Part shown: piece by piece, positions 24,858 through 32,530 of the stretch
Layout of the letters: every line of letters begins with the position of its first letter
Numbering within the stretch: position 1 is the stretch's first letter
Assembly: GCA_003168375.1 (NCBI GenBank)
Contig: PMSI01000003.1
Coordinates: 124,001-188,000, forward strand
Length of the DNA: 64,000 nt
Source: Vulcanimicrobiota bacterium
GTDB taxonomy: Bacteria; Vulcanimicrobiota; Vulcanimicrobiia; Vulcanimicrobiales; Vulcanimicrobiaceae
Reading direction: 5' to 3'
Made by a program: the position numbers and the translations under genes
Notes under the pieces: model-generated
Told to the model about the DNA's origin: nothing
The model's input: only the letters and a program-made list of their open reading frames with translations
Databases searched by the model: none

Positions 24858-25496
24858 CATCCTCTGCCGCTGCGCGGACGCGGCGCGCGCCGGAGCTAAG
24901 CGTCCGGCTGCAATTCCTTCGCTGCCGAAGATGCGCAGCGGCAGCGGTGCGAAGGCTGAGGTCAGGATCGCGCCGATGCCCAGCGAGACGCCGGCGACGG
25001 CCCCGGAGAGCTCGCTCTCGGTCGCGGCTTGCGCGGTGCCGAAGCCTGCGGCAAGCGCGGGATCGCCGTGCACGATGCGGGCGACTTCGATCGCAATCGC
25101 CGTCGTGGTCGACTTCGCCGCGAGCGTCGCTTCGAGAAGTTGTCCCAGCCGGAACGCGTGCGCGCAGACGATCGCGAGCGCCACCGTCGCCGGGCCGAGC
25201 AGGAAGGTCATGAACGTCTTCTCCGGCTCGTATGCGTCGACGTCGATGCGCACCAGCAGCAGCAGGGCGACGACGACAAAGCGGTACGCGCCGATCGTGA
25301 GGACGATAGCGCCGACCGTGAAGACGATCAGGCCGATACCCGCGCCGGCGCGCGCGAACGTCGCGCCGAACCCCATCACGCCGACGGTGACGGGAACGAA
25401 GAAGAAGGCGAGGTGCTTCGTCAGGAAGCCGCCGCCGAGCTCCAGCCATTCGATCTTGATCGCCCCTGCGGCGAGCGCGCCGAACAGCGATAGCAT
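24816..25496 (-). pseudogene. Decayed LrgA/LrgB (CidA/CidB) fusion
   Basis: The first half matches the middle and end of an LrgA/CidA holin-like protein (SLFGALAAGAIKIEWLE, KHLAFFFVPVTVGVM). The second half carries LrgB pieces: LLGPATVALAI, AKSTTTAIAIEVARIVHGDPALAA and FGTAQAATESELSGAVAGVSLGIGAILTSAF. The LrgA N-terminus is missing, and the LrgB pieces are brought together with the intervening sequence lost. The frame then runs into sequence antisense to tRNA-Arg before stopping. Several hydrophobic segments remain. These losses suggest a fused LrgAB membrane transporter that decayed, though a shortened functional protein cannot be excluded. Confidence 0.6.
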
Positions 25497-25608
25497 CGGA
25501 CGAGGGGCGAGCCGACACAGCCGGTTAACAAAGGCTTGCTTGGATTTTTACTGTGGCTAACGCGCGAGAAGGCCGCTTACCCGGCTCGCCCGACCGATAG
25601 AGTAGTGG

Positions 25609-27411
25609 ATGGAAGCTGACGAACTGGCGGCGCTCACCGCGCAGATGTCCGTGGCGATCGACCACCTGCGCGGAATCACGAAGGAGATCGCCGCGAACGC
25701 ACGCCAGCAGGCGGCCTCCCTGCGCGAAGTCGTCGAGACGACGCAGGAGGCCTCGCGCGAGCTCGCCGCCACGATCGGCGTGGTCCGTGCGGTCCGCGAC
25801 GACGTCGCCGATGCGAACTCCTCGCTCGGGATCGCCTCCGCCCAAATCGCCCAGCTTACCCAAGCCGTCGACCGGCTGGCCGAGCAGAGCCGGGCCGGCG
25901 CCGAAGCGATCGAGCAGCTGCTCGGCGTCAGCACCAGGATCAGCGAGGCGGTCGCGTTCGTCGAGGATGTTTCCCAGCAGACGAACCTGCTGGCGCTCAA
26001 CGCGTCGATCGAAGCGGCGCGCGCCGGCGTCCATGGGCGCGGCTTCGCCGTCGTCGCGGCGGAGATCCGCAAGCTCGCCGACTCGACTCGCACGGCGACT
26101 TCGCAGATGAACATGCTCTTGCGTGAGATCTCCGCCAAAGCGGTCAACGCGACCGACGTCGCGCGCGGAACGGAAGACGCCGCGCAGCTCGGCGCCGGTG
26201 CGTCGTCCGTTGCGGAGCAGGCGCTGGCGTCGATCGCCTCGGCCGTGGGGAGCGTCGCCGCGTCGTTCGAACGTGTCGATCGCACGATCGCCGCGCAAGC
26301 ATCGAGCACCGAAGAGCTCGAACGCGCGTCGCGCGGCGTCCTTGAGATCTCGCGCTTGCATCATACCGCCGCCGCCGAGAGCACGCTCTCGGTCAACGCG
26401 CTGGCCCACCACTTGAAACGGCTCACCAGCAGCGTCACATCGGCGCCGATCGTGCGCCGTCCCGACGTCCTGCGCGTCGCGACGATCTTGAACGATTCTC
26501 CGTCGGCCGCCGCCTGGCAGCGTTTCGCCTCGCTCGTGCGCGAGCGCACCGGCGGGGCGATCTCCGTCGAGCTCGAGATCCCGTACACCGGCAAGGGCCG
26601 CGGCGAGGTCAACGCGTTCGACGACCTGATCTCGGGCGAGCTCGCGCTGGCCTCGGTCGCGAGCTCGGTCGCGGGGAACGTCGTGCCGGCGGCGCAGCTG
26701 CTGGAATTGCCGTACCTGTTCGACAGCCCCGAGCACGCCGTCGCGGTGCTCGACTCGCCAGCGGGCCAAGAGATCCTCGACGATGCGGCCTCGGTCGGCC
26801 TCCTCGCGTGCGGCTACATGGAAAACGGGATGCGGCACTTCACCAGCAACGTGCAGCCGATTCGCGCGCCGGAGGACCTGCGCGGGCTGCGGTTGCGCGT
26901 GATGGAAGCGCCGGTCTACCTGTACTTCGCCGAAGCGCTCGGCGCGATCGCGACGACGTCGCCGTATTTCAAACTCGCCGACGCGCTGCGCAGCGGCGAT
27001 GCGCAAGCGCAGGAGAACCCGCTGATCAACATCCGCGGCCTCGACCTCCCGCGCGTCCAGCGGTATCTGACGCTGAGCGGGCACACCTACACGCCGCAGA
27101 TCGTGTTCGCCAACCCCGCGGCGATGGAGGCGCTCGGCGCACATCGGCCGGCCGTGGAGGAGGCGCTACGCGAGGCGATCGCGTGGCATCGCACGCGGGC
27201 GCGCGAGATGGAGCGTGAGGCGCTGGCCTGGCTGCGCACGCGGATGGAGATCACGGAGCTCAGCGCTTCGGAGCGCGAAGCGTTCCGCGCGGCGACGGCG
27301 GAGTCGGTCGACCGGCACATCGACCGGCTGGTCGGCGGGCGGTGTGCGAAGCTGCGCCGGGCGGCCACGGCGCTGCGCGGCGCGCGCGGAATGTCGGCTG
27401 TTCGCGCGTAG
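25609..27411 (+). CDS. Soluble chemoreceptor (MCP) signalling domain fused to a TRAP (DctP-type) solute-binding domain
   Basis: Residues 1 to about 275 are the coiled-coil signalling domain of methyl-accepting chemotaxis proteins. The kinase-control tip reads [22 protein letters not shown] (119-140), with [16 protein letters not shown] after it. Residues about 285-520 match the DctP family of TRAP periplasmic binding proteins: [27 protein letters not shown] and [18 protein letters not shown], with the ligand-binding arginine at about 430. There is no signal peptide and no transmembrane segment, so the sensor module should lie in the cytoplasm. A small ligand inside the cell may be sensed. No cheA or cheW gene is visible nearby. 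Both family assignments are strong. Confidence 0.88.
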   Translation: MEADELAALTAQMSVAIDHLRGITKEIAANARQQAASLREVVETTQEASRELAATIGVVRAVRDDVADANSSLGIASAQIAQLTQAVDRLAEQSRAGAEAIEQLLGVSTRISEAVAFVEDVSQQTNLLALNASIEAARAGVHGRGFAVVAAEIRKLADSTRTATSQMNMLLREISAKAVNATDVARGTEDAAQLGAGASSVAEQALASIASAVGSVAASFERVDRTIAAQASSTEELERASRGVLEISRLHHTAAAESTLSVNALAHHLKRLTSSVTSAPIVRRPDVLRVATILNDSPSAAAWQRFASLVRERTGGAISVELEIPYTGKGRGEVNAFDDLISGELALASVASSVAGNVVPAAQLLELPYLFDSPEHAVAVLDSPAGQEILDDAASVGLLACGYMENGMRHFTSNVQPIRAPEDLRGLRLRVMEAPVYLYFAEALGAIATTSPYFKLADALRSGDAQAQENPLINIRGLDLPRVQRYLTLSGHTYTPQIVFANPAAMEALGAHRPAVEEALREAIAWHRTRAREMEREALAWLRTRMEITELSASEREAFRAATAESVDRHIDRLVGGRCAKLRRAATALRGARGMSAVRA

Positions 27412-27427
27412 CGAACGTCCGCGCACC

Positions 27428-27598
27428 TTGGACGACTCCGACCGGCGCTCGACGGAGCGCGAAGAGCGCCGCCGCAGCGACCGGCGGCGATCGCAAATCA
27501 GCATCTTCATTGAACGCCGTCTGGGCGATCGCCGCCGCGTACAACGCCGGCTGGTCGACGTCTTCCGGTCGTTCCTGGGACTGCCGCCGCTCGCGTGA
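27428..27598 (+). CDS. Arginine-rich small protein (56 aa) coupled to the diguanylate cyclase
   Basis: A TTG-initiated frame encodes a short, strongly basic protein with repeated ERR and DRR motifs (SDRRRSQISIFIERR, GDRRRVQRR) and a hydrophobic end. Its TGA overlaps the GTG start of the downstream diguanylate cyclase. This favours a real gene with translational coupling. It could bind nucleic acid or lipid head groups, but no family was recognised. Confidence 0.5.
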   Translation: MDDSDRRSTEREERRRSDRRRSQISIFIERRLGDRRRVQRRLVDVFRSFLGLPPLA

Positions 27599-29271
27599 TC
27601 GCTCGCCGCGCGTACTTGACCGTTCGCACCGCTTCGCTGCTCGCGGCGGCGGTCTCGATCGTACTCTGGGGATCCGCGGCCGTGCGGGCGCTCCGTCCGG
27701 ACGATCTCGCCTTCCTCCTGGGAGCGCTCGCCGTCACGCTGGCGCTCGGCTGGCTGCGCGCGCCCGCCGCCCATTTCGAGCGCAGCCGCCGGCCGACGCC
27801 CGAGAGCGACCGCGTCGGGCTGCTCGTCCCGCTGATCGTCGCTGTGCTCGCGCACGAGGGCTGGTTCTGGGCCGCTTGCTGCGCGCTGGTCGCGCAGCTC
27901 GTCCGGCCGCAGGGCCTGCGGCGCCATCCGTTCCCGGAGCGGCTGCTCACGGCGACGCTGCGCTTCCCCGCGCTCGCCGCTGCGGCGATCGTCGCCGGGC
28001 CGCTGCAGCGAGCCGCCGCGGTGACGCCGTCGATGGCGGCGCTGGCGGTGTTCGCCGCCATCGCGGCGACGTACGTCCTCGCGGTCGATCTGCTGTGGCT
28101 GGATCCGCTGATCGCGCTGCGCCAAACGCGCTCGCTGCTGCGCATCTGGCGACGGCATCTGGCCGACGGCGCGACCGTGCTCACCATCCTGGTCGAGACG
28201 TGCTGGGCGTACGGCGTCGCGCACGTCGCCGCCGCCGAGGGCGCGTTCCTCGGCGTCGCGCTGATGCTGCCGCTGGTGTTGATCGGAGCGCTGCTGCACC
28301 GGCTCGCACGCGCCAACGCGCGAGTGCATCGGCTCGCGCTCTCGCGCCAAGCCGTCGACGCGATGCTGCACGCCACCGATCCGCAGCCGCAGCTGCGATC
28401 GCTGCTCGAGTCGATCGACCCGCGGATCGTGCGCGAGTCGCTCGAGATCGCCGCGTTCGGGCGCGGGGGCACCGACCGGTGGTCGCGGTTGATGCGCTTC
28501 GGTGCGCCGGTCCCGGGCGACCTCGAGCGGCTCGGCGGCCGGGCGTTGCTCGAGGTCCAGGTGACCGGTGAAGACGTCGTGATCGAGCGCGAAGAGCACG
28601 GTTCGGTCCACGCGTATGCCGCCAACGACGCGGACGGCGGGCTGCGGGGTGCAATGGTCGTGTTCCGCACGCCCGAAGATGCGCCGCTCGTCGCATCGCG
28701 CGACTACGAGCGTGCCGCCGCGGAGATCGGCCCGCTGCTCGGCGAGTACGGCGCGATCGCCGCGACGCGGACCTTGGCGAGCATCGACACGCTGACCGGG
28801 CTGCCGAACCGCCGCGGGGTCGCTCGCGCGCTCGACGAGGCGATGACGCACGTTCGCAGCGGCGGCCGCTACGCGGTGCTCCTGCTCGACGTCGACCACT
28901 TCAAGTCGATCAACGACCTGCTCGGCCACCAGAGCGGCGATCGCGCCCTGGCGCAGATCGGCCGGATCATCGCCCAGAACGTCCGAGGCGTCGACGCCGC
29001 CGGCCGTTTCGGAGGCGAAGAGTTTCTCGTGCTGCTGCGCGACGCGTCACGCGAGCGCGCACTCCAGGTCGCCGAGCGCCTGCGCGGAGCGATCGAAGCG
29101 GGCGGCCTCGCCTATGCCGACGGCAAGCCCGTCACGGTCTCGGTCGGGGTCGCCTATGCGCGCTCGGCCGACGGCATCGGCGACGTGGTCGAGCGTGCCG
29201 ATCGCGCGCTCTACCGGGCGAAGAACACCGGCCGTAACCGGGTCGTCGAGTCTCCGCTCGTCGCGGTGTAG
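27595..29271 (+). CDS. Membrane diguanylate cyclase (GGDEF)
   Basis: The first 230 residues or so carry about six hydrophobic segments, forming a membrane sensor of unknown type. A linking region is followed by a GGDEF domain that begins at DTLTGLPNRRG. It has the substrate-binding VDHFKSINDLLGHQSGD and the active signature GGEEF. An RxxD inhibitory site (RGVD) lies five residues before it. The domain should make cyclic di-GMP with product feedback. The gene starts with GTG inside the end of the arginine-rich frame. It ends tail-to-tail with the CPXCG gene with no base between the stops. Confidence 0.9.
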   Translation: MIARRAYLTVRTASLLAAAVSIVLWGSAAVRALRPDDLAFLLGALAVTLALGWLRAPAAHFERSRRPTPESDRVGLLVPLIVAVLAHEGWFWAACCALVAQLVRPQGLRRHPFPERLLTATLRFPALAAAAIVAGPLQRAAAVTPSMAALAVFAAIAATYVLAVDLLWLDPLIALRQTRSLLRIWRRHLADGATVLTILVETCWAYGVAHVAAAEGAFLGVALMLPLVLIGALLHRLARANARVHRLALSRQAVDAMLHATDPQPQLRSLLESIDPRIVRESLEIAAFGRGGTDRWSRLMRFGAPVPGDLERLGGRALLEVQVTGEDVVIEREEHGSVHAYAANDADGGLRGAMVVFRTPEDAPLVASRDYERAAAEIGPLLGEYGAIAATRTLASIDTLTGLPNRRGVARALDEAMTHVRSGGRYAVLLLDVDHFKSINDLLGHQSGDRALAQIGRIIAQNVRGVDAAGRFGGEEFLVLLRDASRERALQVAERLRGAIEAGGLAYADGKPVTVSVGVAYARSADGIGDVVERADRALYRAKNTGRNRVVESPLVAV

Positions 29272-29463
29272 TTATTCGCGCTCGACGCGCTCGACGATCG
29301 CGTCGCCGTCGCGGTCGACCACGACCGAGAAGACGAGCGGGCGGCAGCAGACCGGGCAATCCTCGACCAGGGTCTGGCGGCGGCCGGCGGTCGGGTCGAT
29401 CCCCAAGGCATTCCGCTCGCCACAGCTGGGGCAGGCGTAGAGGGCGTCGGTCTCCAAGGGCAT
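29272..29463 (-). CDS. CPXCG-motif cysteine-rich protein (63 aa)
   Basis: This small protein has CPSCGE near the start and DCPVCCRP in the middle (LVEDCPVCCRPLVFSV), as in the CPXCG-motif cysteine-rich family. These are presumed zinc-binding. The function is unknown. The ATG at 29463 gives the usual family length. The IS1595 element is inserted 38 bases upstream and may have separated the gene from its promoter. Confidence 0.8.
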   Translation of the reverse strand: MPLETDALYACPSCGERNALGIDPTAGRRQTLVEDCPVCCRPLVFSVVVDRDGDAIVERVERE

Positions 29464-29493
29464 GGCTGGCGAAGGATGGTCCTGCTCCGGGGT

Positions 29494-29501
29494 GGCCGCC
29501 T
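29494..29501. repeat. Left target-site duplication of the IS1595 element
   Basis: The octamer GGCCGCCT is repeated exactly at 31857-31864 next to the right inverted repeat. Confidence 0.9.
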
Positions 29502-29526
29502 GGGTATAACATACTTGACGACAGTG
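29502..29526 (+). repeat. Left terminal inverted repeat of the IS1595 element
   Basis: Twenty-two of 25 bases match the right end (31832-31856) in inverse orientation. The differences are confined to three bases in the middle. Confidence 0.92.
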
Positions 29527-29593
29527 ATTCTGCCCTAAGGGGCGAAGCCTGCCTAGGTGACAGGGCGGCGCGCGCCTACCGGGAGGGCGCGCG

Positions 29594-29948
29594 ATGAGCC
29601 CACCGGAGCATCCCTTTGGATGGCCGCCGCGACCCCCAGGCAAAGATCATCTTGACTCGCTGGCAGCTAACTGGCGCGCGAAAATGCTCGCAGACTACGA
29701 AGCGGAAAGGACTAGGTTCCTATCTTCAGTTCTGCGGCCACTTCTTGAAGAACTCGGTCAAGAGATTGGTGTCCTCCCCCGTCGCCTTTTGCCCGATCCG
29801 CCTGAACCACCTGAGAACACGCAATCACCCAAAGAAGCTTCTCAATGTCCTGGAGACGGTTTCCAACCGCCTGAACGGCATGAAGAATCTGCGTCTCGTA
29901 ACCACTCGGCATCTGATACCCCCTCCGAAGCGTGCTATGATGCGGACA
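29594..29948 (+). CDS. Possible passenger protein in the IS1595 element (end uncertain)
   Basis: An ATG preceded by GGGAGGG opens a frame with helical sequence (DSLAANWRAKMLADYEAERTRFLSSVLRPLLEELGQEIG). The frame stays open to 30814, but after about 30090 it is antisense to a better-supported gene. The real extent is therefore unclear, and the end given here is nominal. The start region also overlaps a minus-strand small gene. It may be a real short or degraded gene. Confidence 0.3.
29712..29912 (-). CDS. Small passenger protein (66 aa) in the IS1595 element
   Basis: A helical small protein (ETQILHAVQAVGNRLQDIEKLLWVIACSQVV) has a strong ribosome binding site, GGAGGGGG, a few bases before its ATG. 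No family was recognised. It diverges from the next small passenger gene on the other strand. Confidence 0.5.
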   Translation of the reverse strand: MPSGYETQILHAVQAVGNRLQDIEKLLWVIACSQVVQADRAKGDGGGHQSLDRVLQEVAAELKIGT

Positions 29949-30086
29949 ATGTCGTCGCGCAAGCCGTTAGAGCCTCTGATCCCGCTGGAGCGATTCAAAG
30001 AATTGGTCGCGGCGATCGCACGTGTCCCGAAGGACGTGGCGACGAAGCCCAAGCCGGAGAAGCCGGAGCCGAAGAAGCAGGGTTAG
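29949..30086 (+). CDS. Small lysine/proline-rich passenger protein (45 aa)
   Basis: The frame encodes MSSRKPLEPLIPLERFKELVAAIARVPKD followed by a KPKPEKPEP tail. Short proteins of this form, with LEPLIPLERFK, occur next to mobile elements in other bacteria, to my recollection. An earlier pair of ATG codons (29937, 29940) is an alternative start. The function is unknown. Confidence 0.5.
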   Translation: MSSRKPLEPLIPLERFKELVAAIARVPKDVATKPKPEKPEPKKQG

Positions 30087-30088
30087 AC

Positions 30089-30847
30089 TCACCACGCTAT
30101 ATCGCGTTCTGCCTCACCCAGGGTCCATTCGACGAGCGCGCGGGCATTCATAAGTACCGCAAAGGCGGGCTCTTTTCCAACAATCTCCGGCTCGTTGAAC
30201 GCTACATTGAAGATTTGGAACACGTTGGGCTCCGGTTCTCCAACGCACCATCGGGCGATTACTACGTCTTTTTCCAGGCTTTGCCAGTCCCCACGCTTGG
30301 CGCTGAATTGGATCACACGCGCTGCTTCAGGGCCGATACTGTCTGCCGCCCCAAAGATACCTGTGGTCAAAAGTGCGCGGTGCTTGTCCGTAACGTCAAG
30401 ACGATGCAGGGTCCAGAAATAGCCAATTCCATCATCTCCCGCATATGGCTTCAAACTCCTGATAAATGCTTCACCGGCAGGTCCCAAAACTCGTATCTTT
30501 CCCTGCGTACCGGAATGATTGAACACTTCTCTCGACTTACAGATGGGGAACGCAATGTTTTCCAGGCGAGTGTTCGGATTGTGCCGCAAAGCGATGGCGC
30601 ACGCGAGATGATCGAGCGCGGAGCGCAGATTATGAACAGCGTCGCCTACGATTGCTATAACTGGACTTGGAATAATCGGGGTATGATATTGAATCTTCAG
30701 GATTTCGTGCAGTCCATCGGGCTCTGTCTCTTTGACGACCGTGTAACTGTCGGCAGCGAAGGTTGTCTGAACCCAAGCTCCAAACTCGAAGATGTGCTTG
30801 TCGGCCCGTTCTAGCTTCGCCCATGCACTCTGAAGCTGCGGAATCAC
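30089..30847 (-). CDS. Passenger protein with a GD-x-HNLRSALDHL motif, coupled to the transposase
   Basis: The 252-residue protein contains IVGDAVHNLRSALDHLACAIALR, a motif of a widespread uncharacterised family. The rest is soluble, with no signal peptide. Its GTG start overlaps the TGA of the transposase by 4 bases, so it is translated from the transposase message. It may serve the element or its host. No catalytic role is apparent. Confidence 0.65.
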   Translation of the reverse strand: MIPQLQSAWAKLERADKHIFEFGAWVQTTFAADSYTVVKETEPDGLHEILKIQYHTPIIPSPVIAIVGDAVHNLRSALDHLACAIALRHNPNTRLENIAFPICKSREVFNHSGTQGKIRVLGPAGEAFIRSLKPYAGDDGIGYFWTLHRLDVTDKHRALLTTGIFGAADSIGPEAARVIQFSAKRGDWQSLEKDVVIARWCVGEPEPNVFQIFNVAFNEPEIVGKEPAFAVLMNARALVEWTLGEAERDIAW

Positions 30848-31809
30848 GCCTTGGCGATCAGGCTCTTGTACGTCAACCGCTTTCCGTCTGCGCCTTTTAC
30901 CGCTTTCGCAAAGCGCGGCCCGTCCGTGTTTTGCCGCTCGTCAAAGCGATACACTTGCTCGGAGAGGTAGCGGTCCAGGTGACGCGGGTTGACGTGAATG
31001 TACGTCCCGCCGATGGTGCGCTTGAGCACGGCCCAAAAGCACTCGATGTTATTCGTGTGGACGTTCCCGCGAACGTACTCTTCGATGGAGTGATTCACCG
31101 ACGAGTGCGTCATAAAGTATTCGTTTATGTGCGTGTAGAGGTTCGACGCGTCGGTGTAGACCGTAGCGTCGTGGTGAATGCTATCGCGCATCTTCGGAAG
31201 CAGCGTCTTGTGCGACACGTCGCCCGGAATCTTCCAGGCGCGGACACGCCCGCCGCGTTCCACCATGCCGAACACCGCGGTTTTCTCGTCGCGGGGGTCG
31301 TTCGTCATGCCACGCGCTTCGCGGCGCTCGCGCAATTCGCGGCGCTTGGCCAGGGACTTGTTATGGTGCTTGCCGCCGATGTACGCCTCGTCCATTTCGA
31401 CGGTCCCGGTGAGCATGTCGAACGCGTCAGATTGCATGGCCTCGCGGATGCGGTGAAGCATGAACCAAGCCGTCCGCTGGGTGACCTTCAGCCCCCGCGC
31501 GATCTCGTAGGACGAGATGCCGTTACGGTTGCTTGCGATGAGCCAAAAGGCGGGAAGCCACTTGTCGAAGCCGATGGGCGAATCTTCAAAGACCGTCCCG
31601 AGCTTGGCCGTAAACTGTTGCTTGCACTCGTTGCAGTACCAGCGCCGACGTTTCGGCATATAGGCGACCGCAGCCGACCCGCAGCCCATCCGAGGGCACG
31701 CGACACCATGCGGCCAGCGGAGCTGGACGAAGAAGTCGTGCGCGACCTGCGGATCGGCGAACTGCCTGACCGCTTCGAGCATCGTGTCGGGAAGGGGCTG
31801 CTTGTCCAT
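30844..31809 (-). CDS. IS1595-family (ISXO2-like) transposase
   Basis: The 321-residue DDE transposase has an N-terminal zinc-binding region (ACPRMGCG, then WYCNECKQQF), a helix-turn-helix (GISSYEIARGLKVTQRTAWFMLHRIREAM) and the catalytic core. The core has VEMDEAYIGGK, YTDASNLY and a region with HTNNIECFWAVLKR containing the glutamate. The gene is complete and lies 23 bases inside the right end. Its 3' end is coupled to the passenger gene. Confidence 0.92.
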   Translation of the reverse strand: MDKQPLPDTMLEAVRQFADPQVAHDFFVQLRWPHGVACPRMGCGSAAVAYMPKRRRWYCNECKQQFTAKLGTVFEDSPIGFDKWLPAFWLIASNRNGISSYEIARGLKVTQRTAWFMLHRIREAMQSDAFDMLTGTVEMDEAYIGGKHHNKSLAKRRELRERREARGMTNDPRDEKTAVFGMVERGGRVRAWKIPGDVSHKTLLPKMRDSIHHDATVYTDASNLYTHINEYFMTHSSVNHSIEEYVRGNVHTNNIECFWAVLKRTIGGTYIHVNPRHLDRYLSEQVYRFDERQNTDGPRFAKAVKGADGKRLTYKSLIAKA

Positions 31810-31831
31810 GCCTAATTCTACCGCGCCAGGC

Positions 31832-31856
31832 CACTGTCGTCAAGTGATTTATACCC
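31832..31856 (-). repeat. Right terminal inverted repeat of the IS1595 element
   Basis: This is the inverse of the left end (29502-29526) with three central mismatches. It is bordered by GGCCGCCT. Confidence 0.92.
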
Positions 31857-31864
31857 GGCCGCCT
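31857..31864. repeat. Right target-site duplication of the IS1595 element
   Basis: The octamer GGCCGCCT matches 29494-29501 exactly. Confidence 0.9.
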
Positions 31865-31871
31865 CCTTCGG

Positions 31872-31900
31872 TTTACACTCGCCGGAGGCTGTGCTACACT
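31872..31900 (+). promoter_or_regulatory. Predicted promoter of the rpmG, tRNA-Trp, secE, nusG operon
   Basis: TTTACA (31872-31877) and TACACT (31895-31900) are separated by 17 bases. The IS1595 element ends 15 bases upstream, so the insertion spared the core promoter but removed any activator site further upstream. Confidence 0.65.
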
Positions 31901-31974
31901 CTCAGCCGGAACGGACCGCGCGTCCGTTTTCTTCATGTTTCCCGGCGTCCCGGCTCCCTTTCGAGAACACGACG

Positions 31975-32139
31975 ATGGCAAAAAAAGAGAACCGTGTGAT
32001 GGTCACGATGGCGTGCACCGAGTGCAAACGTCGCAACTACAACACGTTCAAGAACAAGCAGAAAACCTCGACCCGGCTCGAACTCAGCAAGTACTGCCGC
32101 TTTTGCCGTTGCCATAAGGCCCACCGGGAAACCAAATAG
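31975..32139 (+). CDS. rpmG: 50S ribosomal protein L33
   Basis: A 54-residue basic protein with [22 protein letters not shown] and a second pair in [13 protein letters not shown]. The two C-x2-C motifs bind zinc, so this is the zinc-containing form of L33. The ATG is followed by AAAAAA-rich codons. The gene precedes tRNA-Trp, secE and nusG as in many bacteria. Confidence 0.95.
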   Translation: MAKKENRVMVTMACTECKRRNYNTFKNKQKTSTRLELSKYCRFCRCHKAHRETK

Positions 32140-32168
32140 GTACGGGCGGGTAGCTCGCCGTGCCCTCT

Positions 32169-32244
32169 AGGGCGGTAGCTCAATTGGTAGAGTCCTGGTC
32201 TCCAAAACCAGTTGTTGCAGGTTCGAGTCCTGTCCGCCCTGCCA
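32169..32244 (+). tRNA. tRNA-Trp (anticodon CCA)
   Basis: The acceptor AGGGCGG pairs with CCGCCCT. The anticodon loop is CTCCAAA, the T-arm is GCAGGTTCGAGTCCTGT and CCA is encoded. Its place between rpmG and secE is a conserved bacterial arrangement. Confidence 0.96.
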
Positions 32245-32266
32245 ATCTTCTGCGGTACAAGGTAGT

Positions 32267-32530
32267 ATGAAGTCGACCCCCACCACTCGTCAGCCGGCGA
32301 AGCGTCCCGCCGTCACCCCCGCGCAGCGGGCGGCAAACGCGGCGCGGACCCGAGACTTCGTTCGCGGCATCGTCGCCGAGATGCGCCGTGTCACCTGGCC
32401 GACGCGCGAAGAATGGATCGCGGCGACGCTGCTGACCATCGCGCTGGTCGTCGGCGTGGGCATCTTCACGTACCTCTGTGACCTCGCGCTCGGCTACATC
32501 TTCGGTTGGCTGACCGGAGGCGCACGCTGA
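32267..32530 (+). CDS. secE: Preprotein translocase subunit SecE
   Basis: SecE stabilises the SecY channel. The 87-residue protein has the conserved amphipathic segment FVRGIVAEMRRVTWPTREEW. One C-terminal transmembrane helix (AATLLTIALVVGVGIFTYLCDLALG) follows, as in the short, single-helix SecE of most bacteria. The stop overlaps the nusG ATG by one base. Confidence 0.95.
   Translation: MKSTPTTRQPAKRPAVTPAQRAANAARTRDFVRGIVAEMRRVTWPTREEWIAATLLTIALVVGVGIFTYLCDLALGYIFGWLTGGAR

Larger units (their letters stand above)
29502..31856. mobile_element. Complete IS1595-family insertion element with passenger genes
   Basis: Terminal inverted repeats of 25 bases (29502-29526 and 31832-31856) match except for three central bases. 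They begin GGGTATAA and share ACTTGACGACAGTG. Direct repeats GGCCGCCT flank the element on both sides (29494-29501, 31857-31864). The 8-bp duplication is typical of IS1595. Inside are a DDE transposase and several passenger frames. The base composition is less G+C-rich than the chromosome around it. The element lies between the CPXCG gene and the rpmG promoter and looks recent and intact. Confidence 0.93.

Noticed and set aside
27166-28929. Minus-strand 587-codon frame opposite the diguanylate cyclase
   Set aside because: It is antisense to a well-supported GGDEF protein and has the low-complexity composition typical of high-G+C shadow frames.
30090-30814. Continuation of the plus-strand frame that starts at 29594
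   Set aside because: It is antisense to the passenger gene with the HNLRSALDHL motif, which is coupled to the transposase.
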